From NCBI GenBank assembly GCA_964403525.1, contig CAYOGE010000007.1, positions 37,529-101,528 of the forward strand: a DNA stretch of 64,000 nucleotides, in the 5' to 3' direction. Position 1 is the first letter of the stretch; the number at the start of each line of letters is the position of its first letter. The notes under the pieces were generated by a model. That model ran no database searches. It worked only from the letters and a program-made list of their open reading frames with translations, and was not told the origin of the DNA. Shown piece after piece: positions 16,827 through 24,856 of this stretch. Made by a program: the position numbers and the translations under genes. The stretch comes from JAJTGZ01 sp964403525 (GTDB lineage: Bacteria; Planctomycetota; Phycisphaerae; Phycisphaerales; UBA1924).

Positions 16827-17564
16827 TCACGCAGGCGCTGCGAACCGAACACCTTCCGTCTCGAGCCCGGCCCGGACGGCCGCGGCGATCATGACCGCGT
16901 GGGGTGTGTCGCTGTGGATGCAGAGGGTGAAAGGGCCGTCGGCGGCCGGAAGGTTGCTAACCAGCCTGACGGCCTGCGCCGCGGCGGCGGCGGGGTCGGT
17001 GATGAGCGCTCCCGGCTCGGTGCGTGGGCGGAGGGCGCCGCTCGGCTCGTAGGCGCGGTCGGCGAAGAACTCGGTGGCGACGGTGAAGCCCGCGGCACGC
17101 CACAGGCGCAGGGCGGTTGTGCCGGGCATGGCGACCATGACCAGCGAGGGACCTGCGCGTTGCACGGCTTCGGCGATGGCGCGGGCGGTGGGCTCATCGC
17201 GCATCGCCTTGTGATAGAGTGCGCCGTGGGTCTTCATGTGCGCGAGCCGCGTGCCGAGGGTGCGGGCGGTGCGGTCCAGCGCGGCGACCTGATCGAACAC
17301 AGAGCGCTCAACCTCACCGGGCGTCAGGCTGAGGGCGTTGCGCCCGAAGTTGGCGCGGTCGGGGTAGCCGGGGTGGGCGCCGACGGCCACGCCGCGCGCG
17401 AGCGCCGCCTCGACCGTTGCCGCCATCGACGCGTCGTCTCCGGCGTGCCCCCCGCAGGCGACGCTTGCGGAGGTGACGATCTCAAGCAGCGCAAGATCGG
17501 TGGCGACCTGCGCCGGGTCGGCCGACTCGCCCAGGTCGCAGTTGAGGTCGATCGTGCGGGTCAC
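16827..17564 (-). CDS. pxpA: 5-oxoprolinase subunit PxpA (LamB/YcsF family)
   Basis: 245 residues. Together with PxpB and PxpC it cleaves 5-oxo-L-proline to glutamate using ATP. Family landmarks are IDLNCDLGES at the N-terminus, SVACGGHAGD, GVAVGAHPGYPDR, FGR, VKTHGALYH-like MKTHGALYH, FADRAYEP and CIHSDTPHA. The start GTG at 17564 overlaps the MFS stop as GTGA. It is the last cistron of pxpB-pxpC-MFS-pxpA and ends about 20 bp from the 21-bp repeat array. Confidence 0.94.
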   Translation of the reverse strand: MTRTIDLNCDLGESADPAQVATDLALLEIVTSASVACGGHAGDDASMAATVEAALARGVAVGAHPGYPDRANFGRNALSLTPGEVERSVFDQVAALDRTARTLGTRLAHMKTHGALYHKAMRDEPTARAIAEAVQRAGPSLVMVAMPGTTALRLWRAAGFTVATEFFADRAYEPSGALRPRTEPGALITDPAAAAAQAVRLVSNLPAADGPFTLCIHSDTPHAVMIAAAVRAGLETEGVRFAAPA

Positions 17565-18835
17565 TCGATCTCCTTCCCTTTCGTCTCCGGCAGCATGAGC
17601 ATGAGGGCTGCTCCGGCGATGTAGAGCAGGCTGGTGAGCCCGAGCGTCGGTCCCAGCCCGAGCCGGGCGGAGAGCGCGCCGACGGTCACCGGGGCGAGCG
17701 CGCTGGCGGCGCGCCCCGCGTTGTAGCAGATGCCCTGCGCGGTGGCGCGGATCGTGGTGGGGAAGAGCTCGGCGAGCATCGAGCCGAAGACGCTGAAGAA
17801 CCCGTGACCGAAGAACCCCATGAACGGGCCGGCGATCATCAGCGTCGTGGCGCTGCGGGCGCTCCAGCCGTAGATCGGCACAACCACCGCCGCGCCGAGC
17901 ACGAAGGCGATGAACGTCGGCTTGCGGCCGAGGCGGTCGGCGATGAACCCAAAGAGCGCGTACCCGAAGAACGCGCCCAGCTGCGTGGTGACGATGAACG
18001 AGGTCGACTTCACCACGCTCAGCCCCGCGCCCCCCTGCTCCACAGGGCGCGCCAGGTACGAGGGCATCCAGGTGAAGAGCCCCCAGTAGGCGCACAGCAG
18101 CACGGTGCAGCAGGCGGTGGCGATCACCGCGCGGCGGCGGTAGGGCGGGCGCAGCATCACCGGCAGCACGTCGGTCAGGCCGAGCGAGGAGACACGCCCG
18201 CCCGCTGTGCCCGCCGCGCCCGACCAGACCGTCGGCTCAGGGATCGCCTTGCGGATCCAGAGCGTCAAGAACGCGGGCGCGAGCCCGACAAGGAACAGCG
18301 GCCTCCAGCCCCACTGCGGGATGATCCACGCCGCCAGCAGCGCGGCGACGATGTAGCCGATCGCGAAGCCCGACTGCATGAGCCCGATCGCCTTGCCCCG
18401 GTGCTTCGCCGGCCAGGTCTCGGCCACCAGCACCGCGCCGGCGGACCACTCGCCCCCCATGCCAAACCCCACCAGCGCCCTCCAGAGCACAAGCTGCCAG
18501 AAGGCCGTTGAGGTGGCCGTCAACGCCGTAAACACCGAGTAGATAAGGATGGAAACCATCAGCATCCGCACCCGCCCGTAGCGGTCGGCGAGCATGCCGC
18601 AGAACCCTCCGCCGACGGCCGCGCTGAGCAGCGTGATGCCGATGGCGATGCCCGACTGCGTGTCGGTGAGGTTGAACTCTTCCTTGATCTTTCCGAGCGC
18701 GAGGGCGTAGAGCATGACGTCCATGCCGTCGAGCATCCAGCCGGCGCCGGAGGCAAAGAGCGCACGCCAGGCGTGCGGCTCGACGCCAGAGCCTCGGGGC
18801 CCGGGGCCAGCGCTTTGCGGAGTGGGTGGCGTCAT
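17561..18835 (-). CDS. MFS transporter within the 5-oxoprolinase operon, probable 5-oxoproline or carboxylate importer
   Basis: 424 residues with about 12 predicted membrane segments. MFS motif A is visible in the loop after helix 2 (GMLADRYGRVRML) and repeated in the second half (GFIADRLGRKPTF). RALVGFGMGGEWSAGAVLVAE is typical of the SHS/AAHS-like acid:H+ symporters. Its ATG overlaps the pxpC stop (ATGA) and its stop overlaps the pxpA start (GTGA), so it is co-translated with the oxoprolinase subunits. Uptake of 5-oxoproline or a related acid is the natural inference, not shown by sequence alone. Confidence 0.88.
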   Translation of the reverse strand: MTPPTPQSAGPGPRGSGVEPHAWRALFASGAGWMLDGMDVMLYALALGKIKEEFNLTDTQSGIAIGITLLSAAVGGGFCGMLADRYGRVRMLMVSILIYSVFTALTATSTAFWQLVLWRALVGFGMGGEWSAGAVLVAETWPAKHRGKAIGLMQSGFAIGYIVAALLAAWIIPQWGWRPLFLVGLAPAFLTLWIRKAIPEPTVWSGAAGTAGGRVSSLGLTDVLPVMLRPPYRRRAVIATACCTVLLCAYWGLFTWMPSYLARPVEQGGAGLSVVKSTSFIVTTQLGAFFGYALFGFIADRLGRKPTFIAFVLGAAVVVPIYGWSARSATTLMIAGPFMGFFGHGFFSVFGSMLAELFPTTIRATAQGICYNAGRAASALAPVTVGALSARLGLGPTLGLTSLLYIAGAALMLMLPETKGKEIE

Positions 18836-19794
18836 GGTGGGGTGCCCTCGTCCCAGTCACAGGCACGGTCGATCAGCGCGCGCTGTGCCTCCTGGCGGGT
18901 GATGCGGTCGAAGCGGACCTTCTCGCCGGGGCGCGCCTGAGCGAGCAGGTGAAGGTCAACGGTCGCGATGGTCGCGATGATCGGGTATCCGCCGGTGGTC
19001 GGCCCGTCGACACCGAGGGCGATCGGCTGCCCGCTTCCGGGGCCGTCGCCGGTGGTGATCTGGATGCCGCCGACTGGCACCCCCTCGCTCACCATGTCCC
19101 CCTTGATCATCGTCGAGAACGTCGGCCCTTCCAGGCGCAGGCCGGTGCGGTCGGACCGGTTGCCGACGCGGAAGGTGGCCGCCCAGAACGCGGCGGTGGC
19201 GGCGGCGTTGAAGGCGTGCGGGTGGGGGCCATCTACCGCCCGCAGCGTGCGGATGCCACCCTGCGCCGCCTGGGCGTGCGCCCGCTTGAGGTCGGTGACG
19301 ATCCGCTGTGCCGGATGCGCAGCGGAGTGCGGACCGGCCGGGCCGAACTCGAGCCGGTCGCCGGCCTTCAGGGCGCGCCCCATGTGCCCGCCGATGCCGG
19401 CGCTCAGCAGCGTTGAAGCGCTCCCCATCACCAGCGGCACGCGCAGGCCGCCGCCGATGCAGACGGTGAGACGCGCCCCCCCCGCGATGGTGCCGATGCG
19501 GAGCCGGTCCCCCGCGCGGACGGTCAGGCGTGTCCACGACATCGGTTCGCGGGTTGGGTTTTCCGCGCCGGTCAGTGCGACGGTGGCGTCGTGCTCAAAG
19601 CGCAGGGTCGGCCCGATCAGCGTGCACTCGAGCGCGGCGGCGTTGTCGTCGTTGCCCACCAGTCGGTTGCCCGCCCGCAGCGCCGGCGCATCGAACGCGC
19701 CGCCGGCCGGGACGCCCAGCGCAGCGTGCCCTGGGCGCCCCAGGTCCTGCACCGTGGTGAGCATGCCGGGCTCGATGACGACGATCGATCCCAC
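18832..19794 (-). CDS. pxpC: 5-oxoprolinase subunit PxpC (KipA / biotin-dependent carboxyltransferase-like)
   Basis: 320 residues. N-terminal landmark VIEPGMLTTVQDLGRPGH is the family signature, followed by GVPAGGAFD and GNDDNAAALECTL. Central IGGGLRVPLVMGS and C-terminal FDRITRQEAQRAL fit the family. It pairs with PxpB, one base upstream. GTG start at 19794. The stop overlaps the MFS start. Confidence 0.93.
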   Translation of the reverse strand: MGSIVVIEPGMLTTVQDLGRPGHAALGVPAGGAFDAPALRAGNRLVGNDDNAAALECTLIGPTLRFEHDATVALTGAENPTREPMSWTRLTVRAGDRLRIGTIAGGARLTVCIGGGLRVPLVMGSASTLLSAGIGGHMGRALKAGDRLEFGPAGPHSAAHPAQRIVTDLKRAHAQAAQGGIRTLRAVDGPHPHAFNAAATAAFWAATFRVGNRSDRTGLRLEGPTFSTMIKGDMVSEGVPVGGIQITTGDGPGSGQPIALGVDGPTTGGYPIIATIATVDLHLLAQARPGEKVRFDRITRQEAQRALIDRACDWDEGTPP

Positions 19795-19795
19795 G

Positions 19796-20521
19796 TCAGC
19801 GTCCCTCCTTGCTCTGGGCAGCGGCGATCGACTCGAACTCCGCGGCGGAGATTGGCAGGAAACGCACGCGGTCGCCGTGTGTCAGCAGCGCCGGGCGCTC
19901 GCGACCTGGGTCAAAGATGCGAAGCGGCGTGCGCCCGATGAGCCGCCAGCCGCCCGGCGTGCCGCCCGGATAAACCCCCGTCTGCTTCCCCGCGATCCCG
20001 ACGCTCCCCGCTTCGATGCGCGCCCGCGGCGAAGGGAGGCGCGGTGTGGCGAGTTGATCGGGGAGGCCGCTCAGGTAGGGAAAGCCGGGCGTGAAGCCGA
20101 TGAACGCGACGCGGTATTCGGCGGATGAGTGAAGGGCTACGACCTCTGCCGGCGTGAGGTTGTGAGAGGCGGCGAGTTCCGGCAGGTCCGGGCTGTGCGG
20201 GGCGTCGTAGCAGACCGGAACCTCGACCACAACGGACTCCGGGCACGCCGGGGTGCTGTCGGCACGGCTCAGGGCCGTCCGCACAGCGTGCTCGGCGGCG
20301 TCGGGCACGAGGGCGAGGGGGTCGAACGACAGCAGCAGCGTGGTGTACGCGGGGGTGACATCCAGCAGCGCGGGGATGCCCGCCCCGGTGAGTGCACGCA
20401 GGGCGAGCCTTACGCGCTGGCCGGTCGCATCGCACGGCGCACCGTCGAAGGCGATGCGCATGAATCGGTCTCCCGCCCACGAGAGGGTTGCACCGCCGGT
20501 GGCTGTGTCGCTGCTTGGCAC
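19796..20521 (-). CDS. pxpB: 5-oxoprolinase subunit PxpB (KipI family)
   Basis: About 241 residues. Landmarks are a WAGDRFMRIAFDG segment corresponding to the usual PAGDRALLVEFG start, TPAYTTLLLSFDP, VEVPVCYD, HSSAEYRVAFIGFTPGFPYLSGL, PSPRARIEAGSVGIAGKQTGVYP and PGGWRLIGRTP. The GTG at 20521 was chosen: it leaves about 13 residues before the conserved block, and an ATG at 20593 would nearly touch the divergent gene at 20602. The exact start remains uncertain. First cistron of the pxp operon. Confidence 0.92.
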   Translation of the reverse strand: MPSSDTATGGATLSWAGDRFMRIAFDGAPCDATGQRVRLALRALTGAGIPALLDVTPAYTTLLLSFDPLALVPDAAEHAVRTALSRADSTPACPESVVVEVPVCYDAPHSPDLPELAASHNLTPAEVVALHSSAEYRVAFIGFTPGFPYLSGLPDQLATPRLPSPRARIEAGSVGIAGKQTGVYPGGTPGGWRLIGRTPLRIFDPGRERPALLTHGDRVRFLPISAAEFESIAAAQSKEGR

Positions 20522-20588
20522 GCTGAAGCTCCGTTGCGCCGGTGAGTCTAATGGATGGCGCGGCGGAGTGCCAGCGGTGTGCCGCCCG

Positions 20589-20594
20589 TACACT
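20589..20594 (+). promoter_or_regulatory. -10-like TACACT 7 nt before saccharopine dehydrogenase-like copy 2
   Basis: TACACT is followed by 7 nt and the ATG at 20602, predicting a leaderless start. Confidence 0.6.
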
Positions 20595-20601
20595 CGGCCC
20601 T

Positions 20602-21789
20602 ATGGCTCATGCAATCGTGCTCGGCGCGGGGATGATCGGGAGTGTGATCGCCGGAGACCTGGCGACGAGGTCGCCGCGACTGGATGTCACCGTTGCCGAC
20701 TCGCGCCCTGATGCGCTGCAGCGCACGGCCGCGGGCGTGAAGGCGGCGGGCGGCGCGATCAGGACGGTTGTTGCGGACCTTTCCGACCCGGCGGCGGTCA
20801 AGCGATTGGTTGAGGGGGCCGACGTTGTGTGCGGCGCGGTCGCCAGCGGAATCGCCTATTCGGTGCTGCGCGCGGTGATGGAGAGCGGCAAGCTCTACAG
20901 CGATATCTCCTTCATGGGTGAAGATGCCGACACCCTCGACGCGGTTGCGAAAGCACACGGCGGGTGCGCCGTGGTGGATATCGGTGTCGCACCGGGGATG
21001 AGCCACGTGCTGGCGGCGGACTGTCACCGGCGGCTGGCGGCGGCGGGCGTCAAGACCGAGAGCCTGCGGATCTACGTCGGCGGGCTGCCGCGGGTGCGCA
21101 CGTGGCCGTACCAGTACAAGGCGGCGTTCAGCCCGGCGGATGTGCTAGAGGAGTACACACGCCCGTCGCGCATCGTCGAGCACGGCCGGGTGGTCGTCCG
21201 CGAGGCGCTGAGCGAGCCGGAACTGATGGACTTTGACGGTGTGGGCACGCTGGAGGCGTTCAACACCGACGGGCTGCGGTCCCTCTCGCGGACGTACCTG
21301 GGTCTTGTGCCGCACATGGTGGAGAAGACGCTCCGCTACCCGGGGCACATCGAGCAGATGCGCGTGCTCCGGGCGACGGGCCTGATGAGCGAAGAGGAAG
21401 CGGAGGTGGGGGGCGTGCGGGTGCGGCCGCGCGAACTGCTGGCCAAGCTGATGTTCCCGCACTGGACGTACACGCCGGGCGAGGAGGACCTGACCGTGAT
21501 GCGGGTGGTCGGTGAAGGGGGTGGAAAGCGCGCCGCCTGGGATGTGCTGGACTTTGGCACGCAGGGGAACGGATCCGACGGCCGGCAGACCAGCATGGGC
21601 CGGACGACCGGCTTCCCGTGCGCGATCGTGGCGCGGATGCTGCTCGACGGAACGCTGAAGAAGGCAGGCCTGGGCGCTGGTGTGATCAATCCCGAGCGGC
21701 TCGGCGAGCACGCGGGTTTGGTCGATGCGCTGGTGAAAGCGCAGGGCGACCAGGGGCGCAGCGTGCACTACCGCGTCGCGTCGAGCTGA
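20602..21789 (+). CDS. Saccharopine dehydrogenase family protein (lysine dehydrogenase-like), copy 2
   Basis: 395 residues. Rossmann motif IVLGAGMIGSVIAGDL at the N-terminus, then DVTVADSRPDAL. The segment VVDIGVAPGMSHVLA aligns with VPQCGLAPGYIAIA of the paralogue at 15324, and KTLRYPGHIEQM with its SIRYPGHAELM. Probably an NAD(P)-dependent amino acid oxidoreductase. It is divergent from pxpB, so the 5-oxoproline operon is bracketed by two members of this family. Its last 22 bp overlap the 3' end of lipB on the other strand. Confidence 0.85.
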   Translation: MAHAIVLGAGMIGSVIAGDLATRSPRLDVTVADSRPDALQRTAAGVKAAGGAIRTVVADLSDPAAVKRLVEGADVVCGAVASGIAYSVLRAVMESGKLYSDISFMGEDADTLDAVAKAHGGCAVVDIGVAPGMSHVLAADCHRRLAAAGVKTESLRIYVGGLPRVRTWPYQYKAAFSPADVLEEYTRPSRIVEHGRVVVREALSEPELMDFDGVGTLEAFNTDGLRSLSRTYLGLVPHMVEKTLRYPGHIEQMRVLRATGLMSEEEAEVGGVRVRPRELLAKLMFPHWTYTPGEEDLTVMRVVGEGGGKRAAWDVLDFGTQGNGSDGRQTSMGRTTGFPCAIVARMLLDGTLKKAGLGAGVINPERLGEHAGLVDALVKAQGDQGRSVHYRVASS

Positions 21790-22484
21790 GCGGCCATCTG
21801 CTTCACCAGGGTTGCCTTTGTCGTGCCCATGGCGGGGGGAGCCCCAAGCACAGCGGCCATGCTCGTCACGCGCCGGCCCGCGAGGCCGCACGGCACGATG
21901 AGGTCAAAGTGCGACAGGTCGGGGTCAACGTTCAGTGCCAGCCCGTGCATCGAGACCCACCGGCGGATGCGGACACCCATGGCAGCGATCTTGGCCGTTG
22001 ACCCTTCCTGCTCTACCCACACGCCCGTTGCGCCCGGTTCGCGGTGACCCTTGATTCCGAACGCCTCGAGCGTGCCGATCACGGTCTCTTCGAGCAGGCG
22101 CATGTAGTCGTGCAGGCGCAGGTGCAGCCGGTTGAGGTCGAGGATCGGGTAGGCGACGAGCTGCCCCGGACCGTGGTAGGTGATGTCTCCGCCGCGGTCG
22201 GTGCGCTCGATGCTGACGCCGGCACGGGCGAGCATCTCGGGCGTGGCGGTGAGGTTGGCCGCGGCCGTCGGCCGGTTCGAGACGGTGATGACCGGCGTGT
22301 GCTCGACCAGCAGCAACGAGCCCAGCAGCGGCCCGCCCTCCTCGCGGGCGGCGAGGATGCGCTCGACCTCGGCCGTCTGGCGCTGGTAGGCGGGCGCGTA
22401 GGCGCAGCGGCCAAGGTCGTGCACTTCCAGGTGTCCGGCGGCGAGCTCGATGCGCTGAAAAGGGGGCCCCTGCACGGGGTACAC
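21768..22484 (-). CDS. lipB: Octanoyltransferase LipB
   Basis: 238 residues. It moves octanoyl groups from acyl carrier protein to lipoyl domains. Signature RTDRGGDITYHGPGQLVAYP is complete, followed by GVWVEQEG..KIAAMGVRIRRWVSMHGLALNV containing the catalytic Lys, and the catalytic Cys in VPCGLAGR. The start is uncertain: a GTG at 22484 sits only 8 bp from the divergent lpxA, while a GTG at 22424 (before HDLGRCAYA) would match the usual LipB N-terminus better. The 3' end overlaps the convergent gene by 22 bp. Confidence 0.93.
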   Translation of the reverse strand: MYPVQGPPFQRIELAAGHLEVHDLGRCAYAPAYQRQTAEVERILAAREEGGPLLGSLLLVEHTPVITVSNRPTAAANLTATPEMLARAGVSIERTDRGGDITYHGPGQLVAYPILDLNRLHLRLHDYMRLLEETVIGTLEAFGIKGHREPGATGVWVEQEGSTAKIAAMGVRIRRWVSMHGLALNVDPDLSHFDLIVPCGLAGRRVTSMAAVLGAPPAMGTTKATLVKQMAAQLDATR

Positions 22485-22485
22485 T
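22480..22485 (+). promoter_or_regulatory. -10-like TACACT 6 nt before lpxA
   Basis: TACACT is followed by 6 nt and the lpxA ATG. It overlaps the putative lipB GTG at 22484, another reason to suspect that lipB starts further inside. Confidence 0.65.
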
Positions 22486-22491
22486 AGCGCG

Positions 22492-23346
22492 ATGGCGAAG
22501 ATTCATGCGAGCGCAGTGGTCGACCCGGCGGCGGAGATTGCAGACGACGTCACGATCGGGCCCGGTTGCGTGGTGACCGGGCCCGTCAAGCTCAGCGCGG
22601 GGGTTGTGCTGCTGGCCAACGTCTACCTTCAAGGGCCGCTGACCGTCGGCGAGCGGACGCGCTTCTGGCCCGGCGCGTGCGTCGGGTGCGACCCGCAGGA
22701 TTACAAGGTCAAGCCGGGGTTCCCCACCGCGGGCGTAGCCATCGGCGCCGACTGCCTGATCCGCGAGGGCGTCACCGTGCACGCGGCGACCAAGACGGCC
22801 GGCGAGGGGGGGCCGACGAAGATCGGCGACCGCGTCTTCATGATGGTCAACAGCCACGCCGGGCACGATGCGCAGGTGGGCAACGACGTGATCCTGGTCA
22901 ACGGCGCGGTGCTTGCCGGCCACACCCAGGTGTTCGACAAGGCAACGATCAGCGGCAACTCGGGCATCCACCAGTTCTGCCGCGTTGGAAGGTTTGCGTT
23001 CATCTCCGGCATGTCGGCGATCTCGACCGAGGTGCCCCCCTTCTGCGTCACGCACTCGCGCAACACGCTGGCGGGGATGAACTTTGTCGGCATGCGGCGC
23101 AACGGCTTCTCGCGCGATGACATCACCCTCGCCCGGCGCGCGTACCGCGAGGTCTTCCGCAAGAACCTGGCGCGTCCGCTGATGATCGAGCGGCTCACCG
23201 CCATCGCCGCCGAGGGGCCCGGCGGCGCCGCAGCGCCCTGCGCACCGGTGCTGGAGATGCTCGAGTTTGTCAAGACGGCCAAGCGGCCCATCTGCCCATA
23301 CCGCCCGCCGATCAGCCGGCGCGAGAGCGACGACAACCACGATTGA
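22492..23346 (+). CDS. lpxA: Acyl-ACP:UDP-N-acetylglucosamine O-acyltransferase LpxA
   Basis: 284 residues, slightly longer than the usual ~260. First step of lipid A synthesis. Left-handed beta-helix hexapeptide repeats cover about 1-190 (IHASAVVDPAAEIADDVTIGP, split over several coils). The catalytic His lies in NSHAGHDAQVGNDVI and GNSGIHQFCRVGRFAFISG is typical of LpxA. The C-terminal helical domain begins near GMNFVGMRRNGFS. Its presence indicates a lipid A-type outer membrane. No other lpx gene is in the window. Confidence 0.94.
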   Translation: MAKIHASAVVDPAAEIADDVTIGPGCVVTGPVKLSAGVVLLANVYLQGPLTVGERTRFWPGACVGCDPQDYKVKPGFPTAGVAIGADCLIREGVTVHAATKTAGEGGPTKIGDRVFMMVNSHAGHDAQVGNDVILVNGAVLAGHTQVFDKATISGNSGIHQFCRVGRFAFISGMSAISTEVPPFCVTHSRNTLAGMNFVGMRRNGFSRDDITLARRAYREVFRKNLARPLMIERLTAIAAEGPGGAAAPCAPVLEMLEFVKTAKRPICPYRPPISRRESDDNHD

Positions 23347-23388
23347 ACGGGACCCTTGAGGGGGCGGCGGCAGGAGCGTTCGCAGCGC

Positions 23389-24372
23389 ATGGATGCGGTG
23401 ATCGGACAGATCGGGCCGGGTGGAGCGGCGGCCACGGCGGCCGCACGCCTCTGCGTGCTCGGGTCCGGCTCGCGGGCCAACTGCGCAGCGCTGCACACCC
23501 GCAGCGCGGACGGGCGCGACGCCGTCTGCCTCTTTGACCTGGGCTTCTCGCCGCGGATGACGCAGCGCCTGCTCGAGCGTGTAGGGCTCTCGCTGGAGAT
23601 GGTCACGGCGGTGCTGCTGACGCACCTTGATGCCGACCACTGCCACCCTGGTTGGAACGGTGTTGAGCGCAAGGACGGGTGTGGGCTGCCGGCGGGCGCA
23701 TCGCTCTTCCTGCACGAGGGGCACCTGCAGCGCGCGTACGCGCGCGGGCTCAACGGCGGCCGCCTGTCGCCGTTTGCGGGCGAGAGCGGCGTGGGCAAGG
23801 GTGGGGTGGGCAGGGGTGAAAAGGGCCGGACCGGGGGTTCGTTCGTTGCCTGCGGTGTGGCGGGGCTGATCGTGCACCCGCTGATGGTGTCGCACGATGA
23901 ACTGGGCGCAGCGGTCTTCCGCGTGCAGGTGGGTGAGGGCGACGGTGCGCCGGCGCTGGGCTACGCGACCGACCTCGGCCGCGTGACGGGCGAGCTGATC
24001 GACCACCTGGGGTGCGAGGGTGCGTACGGCGGCGTCGATGCGCTGGTGATCGAGAGCAACTACTGCCCGAAGCTGCAGCTCGCCAGCGACCGGCCCGAGT
24101 TCCTCAAGCGCCGGGTGATGGGGGGCAGCGGGCACCTGAGCAACCACGAGTCGCTGAGCGCGATCGAGGCGATCGCGCCGCGCGAGCACGTGGTGCTGCT
24201 GCACCTCTCGCAGCAGTGCAACGACCCGGCGCTGGTCGCCGCGCTGCACGAAGGGTGCGACTACACGCTGACGATCTCCACGCAGGATGAGCCGACACGG
24301 TGGGTGCCGGTGCGGCGCAGTGAGCGTGCGCGGGTGGTGATGAAGGGCCGGCAGATGGGGCTGTGGGCCTGA
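23389..24372 (+). CDS. MBL-fold metallo-hydrolase (YycJ/WalJ-like)
   Basis: 327 residues. The N-terminal LCVLGSGSRANCAALH matches YycJ-type LGSGSxGN, and metal motif LTHLDADHCHPGW gives HxDxDH. A further His is in MVSHDELGA and an Asp in YATDLGR, with ESNYCPKLQ and GHLSNHESL in the usual places. A Gly-rich insertion (about 135-155) interrupts the domain. Relatives include 5'-3' exonuclease-like and cell-wall-linked MBL proteins; the substrate is unclear. The ATG at 23389 is preferred because AGGAG lies 12 nt upstream and the preceding residues look non-conserved. Confidence 0.82.
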   Translation: MDAVIGQIGPGGAAATAAARLCVLGSGSRANCAALHTRSADGRDAVCLFDLGFSPRMTQRLLERVGLSLEMVTAVLLTHLDADHCHPGWNGVERKDGCGLPAGASLFLHEGHLQRAYARGLNGGRLSPFAGESGVGKGGVGRGEKGRTGGSFVACGVAGLIVHPLMVSHDELGAAVFRVQVGEGDGAPALGYATDLGRVTGELIDHLGCEGAYGGVDALVIESNYCPKLQLASDRPEFLKRRVMGGSGHLSNHESLSAIEAIAPREHVVLLHLSQQCNDPALVAALHEGCDYTLTISTQDEPTRWVPVRRSERARVVMKGRQMGLWA

Positions 24373-24470
24373 ACCTCGCGAGCCGGGCGTGCGGGACGGA
24401 GGGTCCAATATGGGGACGCTCCACGCCGAGGTTCGCGTTGCGCGTTCTTGCTCAGGGAGACGCCCAATGG

Positions 24471-24690
24471 CGACGGGGGACGATTTTTCGCGACGGGATG
24501 CTCCATCTCGCGACGAGAAATGGTCTTTGGCGACGAGAAACCGTCTTTGGCGACGGGATGGAGCATCCCGCGACGGGAAGGAGTTTCCCGCGACGGGATG
24601 GAGCATCCCGCGACGGGAAAGAGTTTCCCGCGACGGGAAAGAGTTTCCCGCGACGAGAAACTTCATCCCGCGAGCAGACAGAGCGCTCCC
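24471..24690. repeat. 20-bp tandem array of covarying mini-hairpins, about 11 units
   Basis: Units of exactly 20 bp begin CGACG and run from 24471 to about 24690. In the best units a 7-bp stem encloses a GAG loop: CGGGATG-GAG-CATCCCG at 24554 and 24594, CGGGAAA-GAG-TTTCCCG at 24614 and 24634. Stem bases 5-7 change on both sides together (ATG/CAT to AAA/TTT), so pairing is preserved. Outer units are degenerate. The period is not a multiple of three, so it does not encode a protein repeat. It sits between an MBL gene and rsfS. Confidence 0.93.
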
Positions 24691-24856
24691 CGGCCCTGGC
24701 GCGTCAGAATCAAGGGTGTCCATCTCCTTTCGCGCGCACCAGCGCAAAAACGGCTCCGGTTCGTCCTGCCCGGCCGCTCCCTATCATCGGCCTCACCCCA
24801 CCCCCTTATCCGGACCCGACCCGTTGACGACCCTCCCCACCCCGAACGCTTCCCCC

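Noticed and set aside
16597..17052. Protein with 7-residue (ATSMENR-like) repeats
   Set aside because: It is the translation of the 21-bp array running antisense into pxpA. No ribosome site, and the repeat is conserved as a palindrome rather than by codon pattern.
24471..24690. CRISPR array
   Set aside because: Units are contiguous 20-mers with no spacers.
21925..24747. Long open frame of 940 codons on the minus strand
   Set aside because: It lies antisense to lpxA and the MBL gene, crosses lipB in another frame and the 20-bp repeat; composition is Arg/His/Pro-rich, as expected of GC-rich shadow frames.
24389..24856. N-terminal extension of RsfS through the 20-bp repeat
   Set aside because: The extension is repeat translation; the conserved domain begins shortly after the ATG at 24857.
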